The notes under the pieces are model-generated. The model did not search any database. It saw nothing but the letters and a program-made list of their open reading frames with translations, and was not told where the DNA came from. From assembly GCA_001915545.1 (NCBI GenBank), contig MNQS01000132.1, forward strand, positions 15,947-79,946: DNA of 64,000 nucleotides. Direction: 5' to 3'. Below, in pieces: positions 55,391 to 64,000 of the stretch (position 1 is its first letter; the number at the start of each line of letters is the position of its first letter). The translations under genes were made by a program, and so were the position numbers. The DNA comes from Bacteroides sp. 43_108 (GTDB lineage Bacteria > Bacteroidota > Bacteroidia > Bacteroidales > Bacteroidaceae).

Positions 55391-57508
55391 TTATACGAGG
55401 TCAACTCGTCCGTTCACTTCAGAAAGAACCTGCTTAGCGATAGCTGCAGAAACAGGAGCGTGGTGGTCATACTGCATTGAAGAAGTAGCACGACCTGAAG
55501 TGATAGTACGCAGAGCTGTAACGTAACCGAACATTTCTGCGAGCGGAACCATAGCCTTGACGATACGTGCGCCAGATCTGCTTGATTCCATTCCTTCAAC
55601 CTGTCCACGACGCTTGTTGAGGTCACCGATAACGTCACCCATGTTCTCCTCAGGAGTAACAACTTCAAGCTTCATGATAGGCTCCATCAAAACAGGCTTA
55701 GCCTGAGCGCAGGCATTCTTGTAAGCCTGGAGTGCACAGATTTCGAATGAAAGCTGGTCAGAGTCTACTGGGTGGAAAGAACCATCCACGAGAACGACCT
55801 TCAGTGAATCCATCGGATATCCACCGAGCACACCGTTCTTCATTGCGTTTGCAAATCCCTTCTGTACTGCTGGGATGAATTCCTTAGGGATGTTACCACC
55901 CTTAACCTCGTCGATGAACTGGAGTCCACCTTCCTTGAAGTCCTCATCAACAGGACCAACGTTAACGATGATATCAGCGAACTTACCACGACCACCAGAC
56001 TGCTTCTTGTAAACTTCACGAAGGTTGACAGTCTTTGTGATAGCCTCTTTGTAGTTAACCTGTGGCTTACCCTGGTTACATTCAACCTTGAACTCACGCT
56101 TCAGACGGTCGATAATGATATCGAGGTGAAGCTCACCCATACCTGAGATAACTGTCTGACCAGTCTGCTCGTCACTGTGAACAGTGAATGTAGGGTCTTC
56201 TTCTGCAAGCTTAGCGAGACCTACAGAAAGTTTGTCAAGGTCTTTCTGAGTCTTAGGCTCTACTGCGATACCGATAACCGGATCTGGGAAGTCCATAGAC
56301 TCGAGAACGATAGGAGCTGTTTCGTCGCAAAGAGTATCTCCAGTGCGGATATCCTTAAGACCTACAACAGCACCGATGTCACCTGCGCTGATTACTTCTA
56401 CAGGATTCTGGTGATTTGAATGCATCTGGAAGAGACGAGAAACGCGCTCTTTCTTGCCAGAACGTGAGTTGTATATGTAAGAACCTGCTTCAACCTTACC
56501 AGAGTAAACTCTTATGAAAGTCAAACGACCAACATATGGGTCAGTAGCGATCTTGAATGCAAGAGCTGAAGTCTTCTCATCCTCATCTGGTTTTCTGTCT
56601 TCCTCTTCCTTAGTAGTAGGGTTTGTACCTACAACGTTTGGAGTGTCAACTGGTGAAGGAAGGAATGCACATACATAGTCGAGAAGAGTCTGTACACCCT
56701 TGTTCTTGAATGAAGAACCGCAAAGCATAGGAGTGATGTCCATAGTGATTGTAGCCTTGCGTATACCGCGGATGATTTCTTCCTCAGTGATTGTAGAAGG
56801 ATCATCGAAGAACTTCTCCATCAAAGCATCGTCATACTCAGCTATAGTTTCGAGCATCTTTCCTCTCCACTCTTCAGCTTCGTCCTTGAGATCTGCTGGG
56901 ATTTCTTCTACGCTGTATTCAGCGCCCATAGTCTCGTCGTGCCAGAGAATAGCCTTCATCTTGATGAGGTCTACAACACCCTTGAAGTTTTCTTCTGCAC
57001 CGATTGGTATAACGACCGGACAAGGGTTAGCACCGAGCACATCCTTCATCTGGCGTACAACTTCGAAGAAGTCAGCACCAGAACGGTCCATTTTGTTGAC
57101 ATAACCGATACGAGGAACATTATATTTGTCAGCCTGACGCCAAACTGTCTCAGACTGTGGTTCAACACCACCTACAGCACAATAAGCGGCTACAGCACCG
57201 TCGAGCACACGCAGAGAGCGCTCAACTTCGGCAGTAAAGTCCACGTGTCCCGGAGTATCAATAAGGTTGATCTTGTACTTGTCTCCGTTCCATGTCCAGA
57301 ATGTAGTTGTAGCTGCTGATGTAATAGTGATACCACGCTCCTGCTCCTGCGCCATCCAGTCCATTGTTGCAGCACCGTCATGAACCTCACCGATTTTGTG
57401 AGTCAGACCAGTATAGAAAAGGATACGCTCTGATGTTGTTGTCTTACCAGCATCGATGTGAGCCATGATACCAATATTACGGGTATAGTGCAAATCACGT
57501 TTTGCCAT
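55391..57508 (-). CDS. fusA: Elongation factor G
   Basis: A 705-residue GTPase driving ribosomal translocation. The G-domain motifs are [34 protein letters not shown] and NKMDRSG. Domains II-V follow at family spacing, ending with the loop containing [16 protein letters not shown]. It lies between rpsG and rpsJ, the str-operon order. Confidence 0.99.
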   Translation of the reverse strand: MAKRDLHYTRNIGIMAHIDAGKTTTSERILFYTGLTHKIGEVHDGAATMDWMAQEQERGITITSAATTTFWTWNGDKYKINLIDTPGHVDFTAEVERSLRVLDGAVAAYCAVGGVEPQSETVWRQADKYNVPRIGYVNKMDRSGADFFEVVRQMKDVLGANPCPVVIPIGAEENFKGVVDLIKMKAILWHDETMGAEYSVEEIPADLKDEAEEWRGKMLETIAEYDDALMEKFFDDPSTITEEEIIRGIRKATITMDITPMLCGSSFKNKGVQTLLDYVCAFLPSPVDTPNVVGTNPTTKEEEDRKPDEDEKTSALAFKIATDPYVGRLTFIRVYSGKVEAGSYIYNSRSGKKERVSRLFQMHSNHQNPVEVISAGDIGAVVGLKDIRTGDTLCDETAPIVLESMDFPDPVIGIAVEPKTQKDLDKLSVGLAKLAEEDPTFTVHSDEQTGQTVISGMGELHLDIIIDRLKREFKVECNQGKPQVNYKEAITKTVNLREVYKKQSGGRGKFADIIVNVGPVDEDFKEGGLQFIDEVKGGNIPKEFIPAVQKGFANAMKNGVLGGYPMDSLKVVLVDGSFHPVDSDQLSFEICALQAYKNACAQAKPVLMEPIMKLEVVTPEENMGDVIGDLNKRRGQVEGMESSRSGARIVKAMVPLAEMFGYVTALRTITSGRATSSMQYDHHAPVSAAIAKQVLSEVNGRVDLV

Positions 57509-57539
57509 AAAATAAAATCCTTTAGCTTGTTATTGATTA

Positions 57540-58016
57540 TTAGAATCTGAAGTGTGCGAATGCACGGTTAGCTTCTGCCATTCTGTGCATGTCTTCCTTA
57601 CGCTTGAAAGCACCGCCCTGCTCATTGAAAGCATCCATGATTTCAGCAGAAAGTTTCTCTGCCATGCTCTTACCAGAACGCTTGCGTGCAAACAGGATAA
57701 GGTTCTTCATAGAAATAGCCTCCTTACGGTCTGGGCGGATTTCTGTTGGAACCTGGAATGTAGCACCACCGATACGGCGAGACTTAACCTCAACCTGCGG
57801 AGTTACATTGTCGAGAGCCTTTTTCCAAATTTCGATAGAAGACTTCTCTTCGTTCTGCATCTTGTTCTTTACGATTTCGAGAGCATCATAGAAGATAGAA
57901 TAAGCGATGCTCTTCTTTCCGTCATACATGAGATTGTTGACGAATTTTGTAACCTTTACTTCGCCGTAAACCGGATCTGGGAGGATTACGCGCTTCTTTG
58001 GTTTAGCTTTTCTCAT
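57540..58016 (-). CDS. rpsG: 30S ribosomal protein S7
   Basis: A 158-residue head-assembly protein; [40 protein letters not shown] and [20 protein letters not shown] are typical. A 31-bp gap leads to fusA. Confidence 0.99.
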   Translation of the reverse strand: MRKAKPKKRVILPDPVYGEVKVTKFVNNLMYDGKKSIAYSIFYDALEIVKNKMQNEEKSSIEIWKKALDNVTPQVEVKSRRIGGATFQVPTEIRPDRKEAISMKNLILFARKRSGKSMAEKLSAEIMDAFNEQGGAFKRKEDMHRMAEANRAFAHFRF

Positions 58017-58139
58017 TTGTTTTGTTAAATTTCTTCAGTCTGAGGTTGCAACTTTTTGATTTCTTCAACATCCCCACCGGGACATTTACTCAACCTTTCG
58101 TATAGCTTTCCAACAAACCAAAACTAGTTAAACGATTTT

Positions 58140-58523
58140 TTATTTCTTGTTTGCCTTTGGACGTTTAGCACCATATTTTGAACGGCGCTGAGTACGGCTA
58201 GCCACACCTGCTGTATCGAGAGTACCGCGGATGATGTGGTAACGTACACCTGGAAGGTCCTTAACACGACCACCTCTTACAAGCACGATTGAGTGCTCCT
58301 GCAAGTTGTGTCCTTCTCCTGGAATGTAAGAGTTAACTTCCTTCTTGTTTGTCAAACGTACTCGTGCAACCTTTCTCATTGCTGAGTTAGGTTTCTTAGG
58401 TGTTGTAGTATAAACACGAACGCAAACACCACGGCGCTGTGGACAGCTGTCCAAAGCAGGTGACTTGCTCTTGTCTACCAGCACCTTTCTTCCTTTTCTT
58501 ACTAATTGCTGAATAGTAGGCAT
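58140..58523 (-). CDS. rpsL: 30S ribosomal protein S12
   Basis: A 127-residue decoding-centre protein starting [13 protein letters not shown]. The streptomycin-site region [19 protein letters not shown] carries the normal lysines, and [20 protein letters not shown] is intact. It is the first gene of the whole ribosomal supercluster. Confidence 0.99.
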   Translation of the reverse strand: MPTIQQLVRKGRKVLVDKSKSPALDSCPQRRGVCVRVYTTTPKKPNSAMRKVARVRLTNKKEVNSYIPGEGHNLQEHSIVLVRGGRVKDLPGVRYHIIRGTLDTAGVASRTQRRSKYGAKRPKANKK

Positions 58524-58626
58524 TTTGTTAGTTTTTTTAATTTATATATTAATCTATTTTTGAATAATCACATTTTATTTTCCGCTCTCGCGCACAAAAT
58601 CATGCACAATAGTCCAAAAAGCGGTG

Positions 58627-58655
58627 CAAAATTAGCAAAAATATGCCAAACAACA
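58627..58655 (-). promoter_or_regulatory. Possible promoter of the ribosomal supercluster
   Basis: The minus strand has TAATTTTG (58627-58634), a match to TAnnTTTG, with a weaker TGTTG upstream (58651-58655), only 16 bases away. It lies about 100 bp before the rpsL start. Confidence 0.45.
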
Positions 58656-58672
58656 CATTAACCGACAAACAA

Positions 58673-58715
58673 AATAAGCCCAAGCACGGTTAAAAACACC
58701 CTGCTTGGGCTTATT
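58673..58715 (-). terminator. Terminator of the DUF3467 gene
   Basis: AATAAGCCCAAGCA (58673-58686) and TGCTTGGGCTTATT (58702-58715) form a perfect 14-bp stem, followed on the minus strand by TTGTTTG. It separates the DUF3467 gene from the ribosomal cluster. Confidence 0.88.
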
Positions 58716-58794
58716 TTAGTATTATTTAACTAAATAAGCATTCTAAAAGCCCCTTGAGCGGAAAAAATCTTGCCGGCTCAAGAAAAGATACCCA

Positions 58795-59118
58795 TTAAGC
58801 CTCGCCCTTCTTGATATTGAACGGTGCGATAGTTCTTGAAGCGCCAGCTTCAGGCTGCTGCAGATTGATCTGTCCGAACTGAGCCTCGTACTTGCTTATA
58901 TTGTCCTGAAGAGCGAAGAGAAGTCTCTTGGCGTGTTCAGGTGCCATTACTATACGTGATTTCACTTCAGCCTTAGGCATGCCTGGGAACATTCCGATGA
59001 AGTCCAGAATTACTTCAGAGCTAGAGTGAGTTATTACTGCCAGATTAGCATAAGTTCCGCAAGCTACCTCTGGTTTGAGTTCTATCTGCAATTGTTTTCC
59101 TTGATTTTCGTTTGCCAT
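58795..59118 (-). CDS. DUF3467 protein
   Basis: A 107-residue small cytoplasmic protein. The core EVACGTYANLAVITHSSSEV with FPGMPKAEVKSRIVMAPEHA fits the DUF3467 family, a conserved Bacteroidetes protein often found near RNA polymerase and ribosomal genes. Its function is not established. No membrane helix or signal is seen. Confidence 0.88.
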   Translation of the reverse strand: MANENQGKQLQIELKPEVACGTYANLAVITHSSSEVILDFIGMFPGMPKAEVKSRIVMAPEHAKRLLFALQDNISKYEAQFGQINLQQPEAGASRTIAPFNIKKGEA

Positions 59119-59273
59119 AATAATTTTTTATTTTAAAGTTACGTTTGCTTATGCAAAGATATAAGTTTTCACCGTTTTGCAATACCTATTTGACAAAAAA
59201 TGTCAGCAAGCGCGCATTTATAGGCAAACTTAACATCTCCGCAGCACTTATGCCGCAAAAATGCAAACAAATG

Positions 59274-60170
59274 CTACACCTTTATGCTGTCAAAGCCTTC
59301 ACCGAAGACACCTGCAACTTTACTCTGCGATATGAATGCATCCGGATCAATCGCCTTGACAAGTCTGAAAATATCGACCGACTGATGTCTCTTTGCCAAC
59401 ACCATGATTATCTTCACCGGCTTGCCGCTGTAGCATCCTGTTCCGTCAATAAGCGTAGCACCTCTGTCTATGTCTTCTATGATAGCCTTGCAGATCTGGT
59501 CATACTTCTTTGATATAATAAAGAACTGCACAGACTGCTGCACATAATTCATGACATAATCAATCACGACAGAAATAACCACCATCGTTACGAAACCGAA
59601 GAGCACCCTCTTCCAATCATGGAAAAGGAAATAACATGAAGTGATTATAAATATGTCACAATAAAGGATCATACGTCCCATAGTGACATTCTTATACTTA
59701 TTTACTATCGCGGCAATTATATCTGTACCTCCGGTACTTCCCCTATGCAAGAACACCTGAGCCATACCGAAACCACACAGCGCGGCTCCGAGCAGACACG
59801 CCATAAAGTCCTGCCCCTCACCGAGCAGTTGCGGAAGTACGCCCGCATCATCGCGCAAGACCCTCTGAAGGCCCCACAAAAAGAACGTCAGTGCAAAGAC
59901 TGCATATATTGTCTTTATACAAAATTTGAAACCCAGAATTTTAACAGCTACAATCAAGAAAATAAGATTGACTGCAAAATAAGTATTCTGCAACTCGATA
60001 CCTGTCAGGTAATATACAATGGCAGAGATACCTGTCAAACCTCCGGTGCTTATCTGGTACGGAAGAAGAAAAGCCGTCCATCCCAACGCATAAAGAAGCA
60101 GACCAAACGTTATCACCAGATAGTCGTTTACCTCCTGTCTCATCAAGCTAGCTTTCGTTTTTAAGTCCAT
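59274..60170 (-). CDS. YitT-family (DUF2179) membrane protein
   Basis: A 298-residue membrane protein. Five or so helices occupy the first ~190 residues, with TGGLTGISAIVYYLTG and HRGSTGGTDIIAAIVN, the two internal repeats of the family. The cytoplasmic C-terminal domain (about 210-298, IISKKYDQICKAIIEDIDRG ... VKIIMVLAKRHQSVDIFRLV) is DUF2179. The biochemical role is unknown; related proteins are common across bacteria. Confidence 0.93.
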   Translation of the reverse strand: MDLKTKASLMRQEVNDYLVITFGLLLYALGWTAFLLPYQISTGGLTGISAIVYYLTGIELQNTYFAVNLIFLIVAVKILGFKFCIKTIYAVFALTFFLWGLQRVLRDDAGVLPQLLGEGQDFMACLLGAALCGFGMAQVFLHRGSTGGTDIIAAIVNKYKNVTMGRMILYCDIFIITSCYFLFHDWKRVLFGFVTMVVISVVIDYVMNYVQQSVQFFIISKKYDQICKAIIEDIDRGATLIDGTGCYSGKPVKIIMVLAKRHQSVDIFRLVKAIDPDAFISQSKVAGVFGEGFDSIKV

Positions 60171-60240
60171 AATATTCAGAATTCAATCATATATAAATAA
60201 AGTAATTTTTTCATTTCATCCATCAGCCTGCAAACCCGCA

Positions 60241-61533
60241 TCACTCCATGCAGCATTTCTTGGTGGTCATAATATCGAGTACACACTTATCTGTCTCCCC
60301 CATAGCAAACTTGCCGATTTTGGTAAGATTGTGTATACTCTTGTCCACGTCATCGTCGATAATACCTTCAACACTGGTAACACATTTGTTCTGCATGGCA
60401 AGTATAGCAGAAAATACGGCCGTCGAAACACCGCTTGCCAGTTTCAGCGCACAACTAGGCTTGGCACCGTCACAGATCATACCTGTCAGATTTGCTATCA
60501 TGTTCTTTACAGAAGCAGAAATCTGCTCAAACGTACCACCCATCAGATATGTTATGCCACAGCTGCTTCCTGTAGAAGCGACAACACATCCGCACAATGC
60601 AGAAAGGCGCCCCAGGCTCTGCTTCATATATATAGCTGTAAGATGGCTCAACACGAGTGCCCTCATCAGCTCCTCCTCAGTATTGTGGTTCTCTTCAGCA
60701 AACACAACAACTGGAAGAGTTGCACATATACCCTGATTGCCGCTGCCGGAATTACTCATAACTGGAATCATGGCTCCGGCCATTCGCGCATCACACGCGT
60801 TCGCTGTAGCAGATATTATATGCGAAAATATGCTGTCTCCCATTATGCCTCGTCCCAAAGGTCTTTCGAGCGTCTTTCCAAGTTCATGACCGTAATTTCC
60901 CTTGAGAGCCATATTGGAAGCATTTTCATTCAGCTTTCTTGTTTCAGCAATGAACTCCACATCCTCCAACGGAACATTCATAGCAAAATCATAAACCTTA
61001 CGAAGATTCAGCCAGCTGTCATCATCATCTTCAGCCCCTTCAGGGACACGACGGTCAAGCACTACTTTTCCGTCTTTTTCTATATATACAAAATTAGTAT
61101 GGCCGCCGCTTATGACAGTCCGCACTTCATGGCCGCCACCAGCGAGCAGCACCTCAATATACAGTTTTTCCTTTATCCCATCCTTAAGTTTGATGCATAC
61201 ATCATTATTCTTAAGATAATTCTTAGCCCACTCTATCGCTTCTGCATTTGCATCCTTAAGAACCTCCAACTGATATTCCGAACGCCCAACAGCCAGGCCC
61301 AGAGCAACAGCAATAGGCAGTCCAACCATTCCTGTTCCCGGGATACCTACTCCCATCGCATTCTTCAGGATATTTGCACTCAAGAATATCTCTATCTTTT
61401 CAGGCAAACATCCGAGTTCTTCCTTCGCACGAGCCACGCAAAGTGCAACAGCCATAGGTTCCGTGCATCCCACAGCCGGCAATATTTCGCTCTTCATAAG
61501 AGCAATGATTCTCTTCTTCAATACTTCATCCAT
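60241..61533 (-). CDS. L-cysteine desulfidase-like (CyuA/YhaM family) protein
   Basis: A 430-residue cytoplasmic enzyme related to [4Fe-4S] serine dehydratases, predicted to break L-cysteine down to pyruvate, ammonia and sulfide. Probable cluster ligands are Cys in AVGCTEPMAVALC, GNQGICATLPVVV, STGSSCGITYLMGG and GAKPSCALKLASGV. GIPGTGMVGLPIAVALGLAV is the family N-domain loop. The start at 61533 (MDEVLKKR) is preferred over an upstream TTG. Its neighbour DsbD is a thiol protein, but there is no evidence they work together. Confidence 0.88.
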   Translation of the reverse strand: MDEVLKKRIIALMKSEILPAVGCTEPMAVALCVARAKEELGCLPEKIEIFLSANILKNAMGVGIPGTGMVGLPIAVALGLAVGRSEYQLEVLKDANAEAIEWAKNYLKNNDVCIKLKDGIKEKLYIEVLLAGGGHEVRTVISGGHTNFVYIEKDGKVVLDRRVPEGAEDDDDSWLNLRKVYDFAMNVPLEDVEFIAETRKLNENASNMALKGNYGHELGKTLERPLGRGIMGDSIFSHIISATANACDARMAGAMIPVMSNSGSGNQGICATLPVVVFAEENHNTEEELMRALVLSHLTAIYMKQSLGRLSALCGCVVASTGSSCGITYLMGGTFEQISASVKNMIANLTGMICDGAKPSCALKLASGVSTAVFSAILAMQNKCVTSVEGIIDDDVDKSIHNLTKIGKFAMGETDKCVLDIMTTKKCCME

Positions 61534-61606
61534 AGTATATGCAAACAAATCACGGCGGACACATATAAATTTAAATATGCGTCCGCCGTAACGATTTATA
61601 TTAACA

Positions 61607-63649
61607 TCAATTGTTCTGTCCGTACTTCTTCAAGCCCTTGTTGAGGAATTCTATATATTCATCAACATTCTCATTGAACGAATAGCTGCCAGTCAAAGGT
61701 TTGCCCTCATTGTCGAGCAACACATAGAAAGGCTGGGCACTTGCACCGAACTTGGTTCTCTGCAGATAGCTCCACTTGTCACCTACAGTTCTCAGCTTAC
61801 GTGTCGCACCGTTTTCCTCAACTGTTATCGGTTCACTCAAAGGAGTCTTGTCATCTACATAAAGCTGTATGAGAACATAATCATCATTTATGATCGACGA
61901 AACCTTCTCGTCTGACCACACAGCCTGCTCCATCTTGCGGCAGTTCACACAACCGTAACCAGTGAAGTCAATCATCACCGGCTTCTTCTGCTGACGTGCA
62001 TATTCCATTCCTGCCTCATAGTCCGAGAAGTCAGGTTTGATTTCGTTGTCATAAAGATTGAAGTCCTGAGTCTTCATAGGTGGAGCGAATGCACTCACAG
62101 CCTTCAGCGGAGCACCCCAAAGTCCCGGAACCATATATATGGCGAACGCCAAAGAAGCCAGCGCCAAGAAGAATCTAGGCACACCGATCTTTCCGTCATC
62201 GTCGTCATCATGCGGGAACTTGATTTTTCCGAGCAGATACAACCCCAGCAAAGCAAACAATGCAATCCACAAAGCGAGGAATGTCTCGCGGTCCAATATG
62301 CCCCAACCGTAAGCAAGGTCTGCTACAGAAAGGAATTTCAGGGCGAAGGCAAGTTCAACAAAGCCGAGCACAACCTTGACAGTGTTCATCCATCCGCCAG
62401 ACTTAGGCATCGATTTCAGCCAGCTTGGGAACATGGCAAACAGAGTGAACGGAAGAGCAAGTGCTACGGCAAAGCCGAGCATACCGATTGTCGGTGCAAG
62501 CATATCACCACCGGCAGTAGACACTTCAACCAACAGGAAGCCGATAATAGGTCCCGTACATGAGAAACTTACAAGTGTAAGCGTAAATGCCATGAGGAAT
62601 ATGCTGAGCAAACCACCTGTTTTTTCTGCCTTCGAATCCACAGCATTGCTCCATGAAGAAGGCAGTGTAAGCTCAAACGCACCGAAGAACGAAGCAGCAA
62701 ATACCACCAACAGGAGGAAGAAGAATATATTGAACACAGCATTTGTCGCAAGTGAATTGAGTGCACTTGCACCGAATGCCAACGTTACAAGAAGTCCGAG
62801 AAGAACATATATTACTATTATTGAAACACCGTATGTACAAGCGTCACGGAGTCCCTTGCGACGGTCATTAGCCCTCTTGAGGAAGAAGCTTACCGTCATA
62901 GGAATAATAGGCCATACACATGGTGTTACGAGAGCAAGGAATCCGCCGACCATACCCAAGAGGAATATGTGGAAAAGCGAAGAATCGGCAGTATCTGCAG
63001 TTGTTCCATCTTCCAAAGCCTTCAGCTCATCTACAACAGGAGTCCAATAATCTGCAGCACCGGCAACCTTAGAACTGTCTACCTCAGCTGGCGCATCAGC
63101 ATTCAACAGGGTATCTGCCACAACACTGTCAGCGACAGGCAAAACGTCTTTACCCTTTTCTGCTTCCTTCAACTCTTCTGCCTTAGCTGCATCTGCAACT
63201 CCCTTGAAGCTGAAATCAACAGGTGTTGGCGGTGTACAATTCTGGTCATTGCATGCACTGTACTCAAGATAACCTTCCACAACGTATGCACCTCCAGTAA
63301 GCTTCAACTTCTGAACGAAACGACCTACTTTCTCGAAGTAATACACATCTGCACCGAACATTTCGTCATAGTGCTTTTGCACATTACCTACAGGCGTAAG
63401 GTTTCCTGCAACTTCAGCCCCACTGATTTTTTCCATATTAATAATGGTAGGATTAGGGCCATTTTCTACAACTTGAGTGGAATACATGTGCCAACCGGCA
63501 TCTATTACGGCATCAAATATCAATTCAGCCTCAGATGAGGAGACCTTCTTGAACGACACCTTCACATTGACAGGATTCTGAATCTGCGCACCCACAGCTC
63601 CAAACACCATCAATGAAATCAGCAGTAAAATAGTCTTCAACTGTTTCAT
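61607..63649 (-). CDS. DsbD-like thiol:disulfide interchange protein
   Basis: A 680-residue transmembrane reductase carrying electrons from cytoplasmic thioredoxin to the periplasm. The signal ends at VFGAVGAQ. The N-terminal periplasmic domain (about 22-170) has the paired Cys in YSACNDQNC. The eight-helix core (~225-490) carries its own pair in ALVTPCVWPIIPM and SFSCTGPIIGF. The C-terminal thioredoxin-like domain has the CVNC motif at 567-570 in GYGCVNCRKM. The acidic linker PHDDDDDGK is typical. A Bacteroidetes promoter lies just upstream. Confidence 0.92.
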   Translation of the reverse strand: MKQLKTILLLISLMVFGAVGAQIQNPVNVKVSFKKVSSSEAELIFDAVIDAGWHMYSTQVVENGPNPTIINMEKISGAEVAGNLTPVGNVQKHYDEMFGADVYYFEKVGRFVQKLKLTGGAYVVEGYLEYSACNDQNCTPPTPVDFSFKGVADAAKAEELKEAEKGKDVLPVADSVVADTLLNADAPAEVDSSKVAGAADYWTPVVDELKALEDGTTADTADSSLFHIFLLGMVGGFLALVTPCVWPIIPMTVSFFLKRANDRRKGLRDACTYGVSIIVIYVLLGLLVTLAFGASALNSLATNAVFNIFFFLLLVVFAASFFGAFELTLPSSWSNAVDSKAEKTGGLLSIFLMAFTLTLVSFSCTGPIIGFLLVEVSTAGGDMLAPTIGMLGFAVALALPFTLFAMFPSWLKSMPKSGGWMNTVKVVLGFVELAFALKFLSVADLAYGWGILDRETFLALWIALFALLGLYLLGKIKFPHDDDDDGKIGVPRFFLALASLAFAIYMVPGLWGAPLKAVSAFAPPMKTQDFNLYDNEIKPDFSDYEAGMEYARQQKKPVMIDFTGYGCVNCRKMEQAVWSDEKVSSIINDDYVLIQLYVDDKTPLSEPITVEENGATRKLRTVGDKWSYLQRTKFGASAQPFYVLLDNEGKPLTGSYSFNENVDEYIEFLNKGLKKYGQNN

Positions 63650-63741
63650 TTTGAATTTCTGATAAAATATAGGGATTATAAACTGCCGGACTATCCGATT
63701 GTATATGCATTACGGCTAAAGCAGAACGTCCAAACTGGTTG

Positions 63742-63773
63742 CAAAGTTAGATAATCGAAAATAAAGCCGCAAA
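63742..63773 (-). promoter_or_regulatory. Promoter of the DsbD-like gene
   Basis: On the minus strand TTTG (63770-63773) and TAACTTTG (63742-63749) are 20 bases apart, one of the best Bacteroidetes -33/-7 matches in the window. The transcript would start near 63735, about 85 bases before the start codon. Confidence 0.85.
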
Positions 63774-64000
63774 ACTTTGATAAAAAATATACAGATTGAG
63801 AGCAGAAATGAACGTTCATATTGACAAATGACAATTCATCACACACAGTAATCTACTTTTGAACAAACCGTGCTGACAATACGCCTATCCTCCATGACGG
63901 GCTTGGGGAAGGCCGGGAATGAAAGTGGCAAAGTACGTTGAAGATATGAAGACGTATCATTTGTACACCAACGACAATGATAGCGATACCACAAATCTAC
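63774..64000. other. Right-edge stretch, gene content unclear
   Basis: Mostly intergenic. In the last ~80 bases frames are open on both strands (plus from 63919, MKVAKYVEDMKTYHLYTNDN; minus from the edge down to about 63840), but neither can be assigned without more sequence. Confidence 0.4.

Noticed and set aside
60331..61644. Long plus-strand frame (437 codons) over the cysteine desulfidase gene
   Set aside because: Antisense to a clearly conserved enzyme, with no recognisable protein and unusual composition rich in His, Ser and Tyr.
1..64000. tRNA or rRNA genes
   Set aside because: No cloverleaf with a T-loop GGTTCRA pattern or rRNA segment was recognised in the non-coding stretches.

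Overview
The window is chromosomal DNA of a Bacteroidales bacterium, most likely Bacteroidaceae or Prevotellaceae. This rests on Bacteroidetes-type promoters (TAnnTTTG at -7 with TTTG further upstream), starts without clear Shine-Dalgarno sequences, NigD-like lipoproteins, exported glycoside hydrolases, the neighbourhood DUF1599 / DoxX-like / tpiA / SPOR / folE, and zinc-free S14 and L36. Most genes are on the minus strand.

Region 1 (1-11007) is housekeeping: the start of pstS behind an outer-membrane porin, metY, dnaG, folE, a SPOR protein, tpiA, a DoxX-like membrane protein, a duplicated DUF1599 protein, an M23/LysM peptidase and ndk. Region 2 (11008-15282, plus strand) is a probable cell-envelope operon: a NigD-like lipoprotein, a two-domain lipoprotein split by an in-frame TGA, an ECF sigma factor, and a protein with an anti-sigma-like N-terminus and a beta-barrel-like C-terminus. 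Region 3 (15406-32838) starts with an IS1634-like element that has cut off the 3' end of a GH95 gene. It continues with GH127, GH2, a 970-residue exported modular protein, a 1245-residue BNR-propeller plus NodB-like fusion, a GH43 and a sugar O-acetyltransferase. This looks like part of a polysaccharide utilisation locus without SusC/SusD. The GH2 and GH43 genes share a long, almost identical upstream element.

Region 4 (33144-37761) is the most novel part. A hybrid histidine kinase (HK-REC-HPt) precedes an NtrC-type sigma-54 activator. Just downstream is a small exported protein made of 22-23-residue repeats. Its start is preceded by a good sigma-54 promoter (TGGCACG-N4-TTGT) and, 85-150 bp further upstream, a cluster of TGTGGAA sites overlapping the end of the regulator gene. 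I propose a self-contained signalling module with this repeat protein as target.

Region 5 (38069-40130) has an EamA transporter and a PepSY-type membrane protein. Region 6 (40528-58523) is the complete str-S10-spc-alpha ribosomal supercluster, rpsL to rplQ, including fusA, secY, map, infA, rpmJ and rpoA. Its map gene is frameshifted inside a perfect 13-bp inverted repeat. Region 7 (58795-64000) has a DUF3467 protein, a YitT-family protein, a cysteine-desulfidase-like protein and a DsbD-like protein with a clear promoter.

All functional calls come from reading motifs in the sequence; no database search was run.
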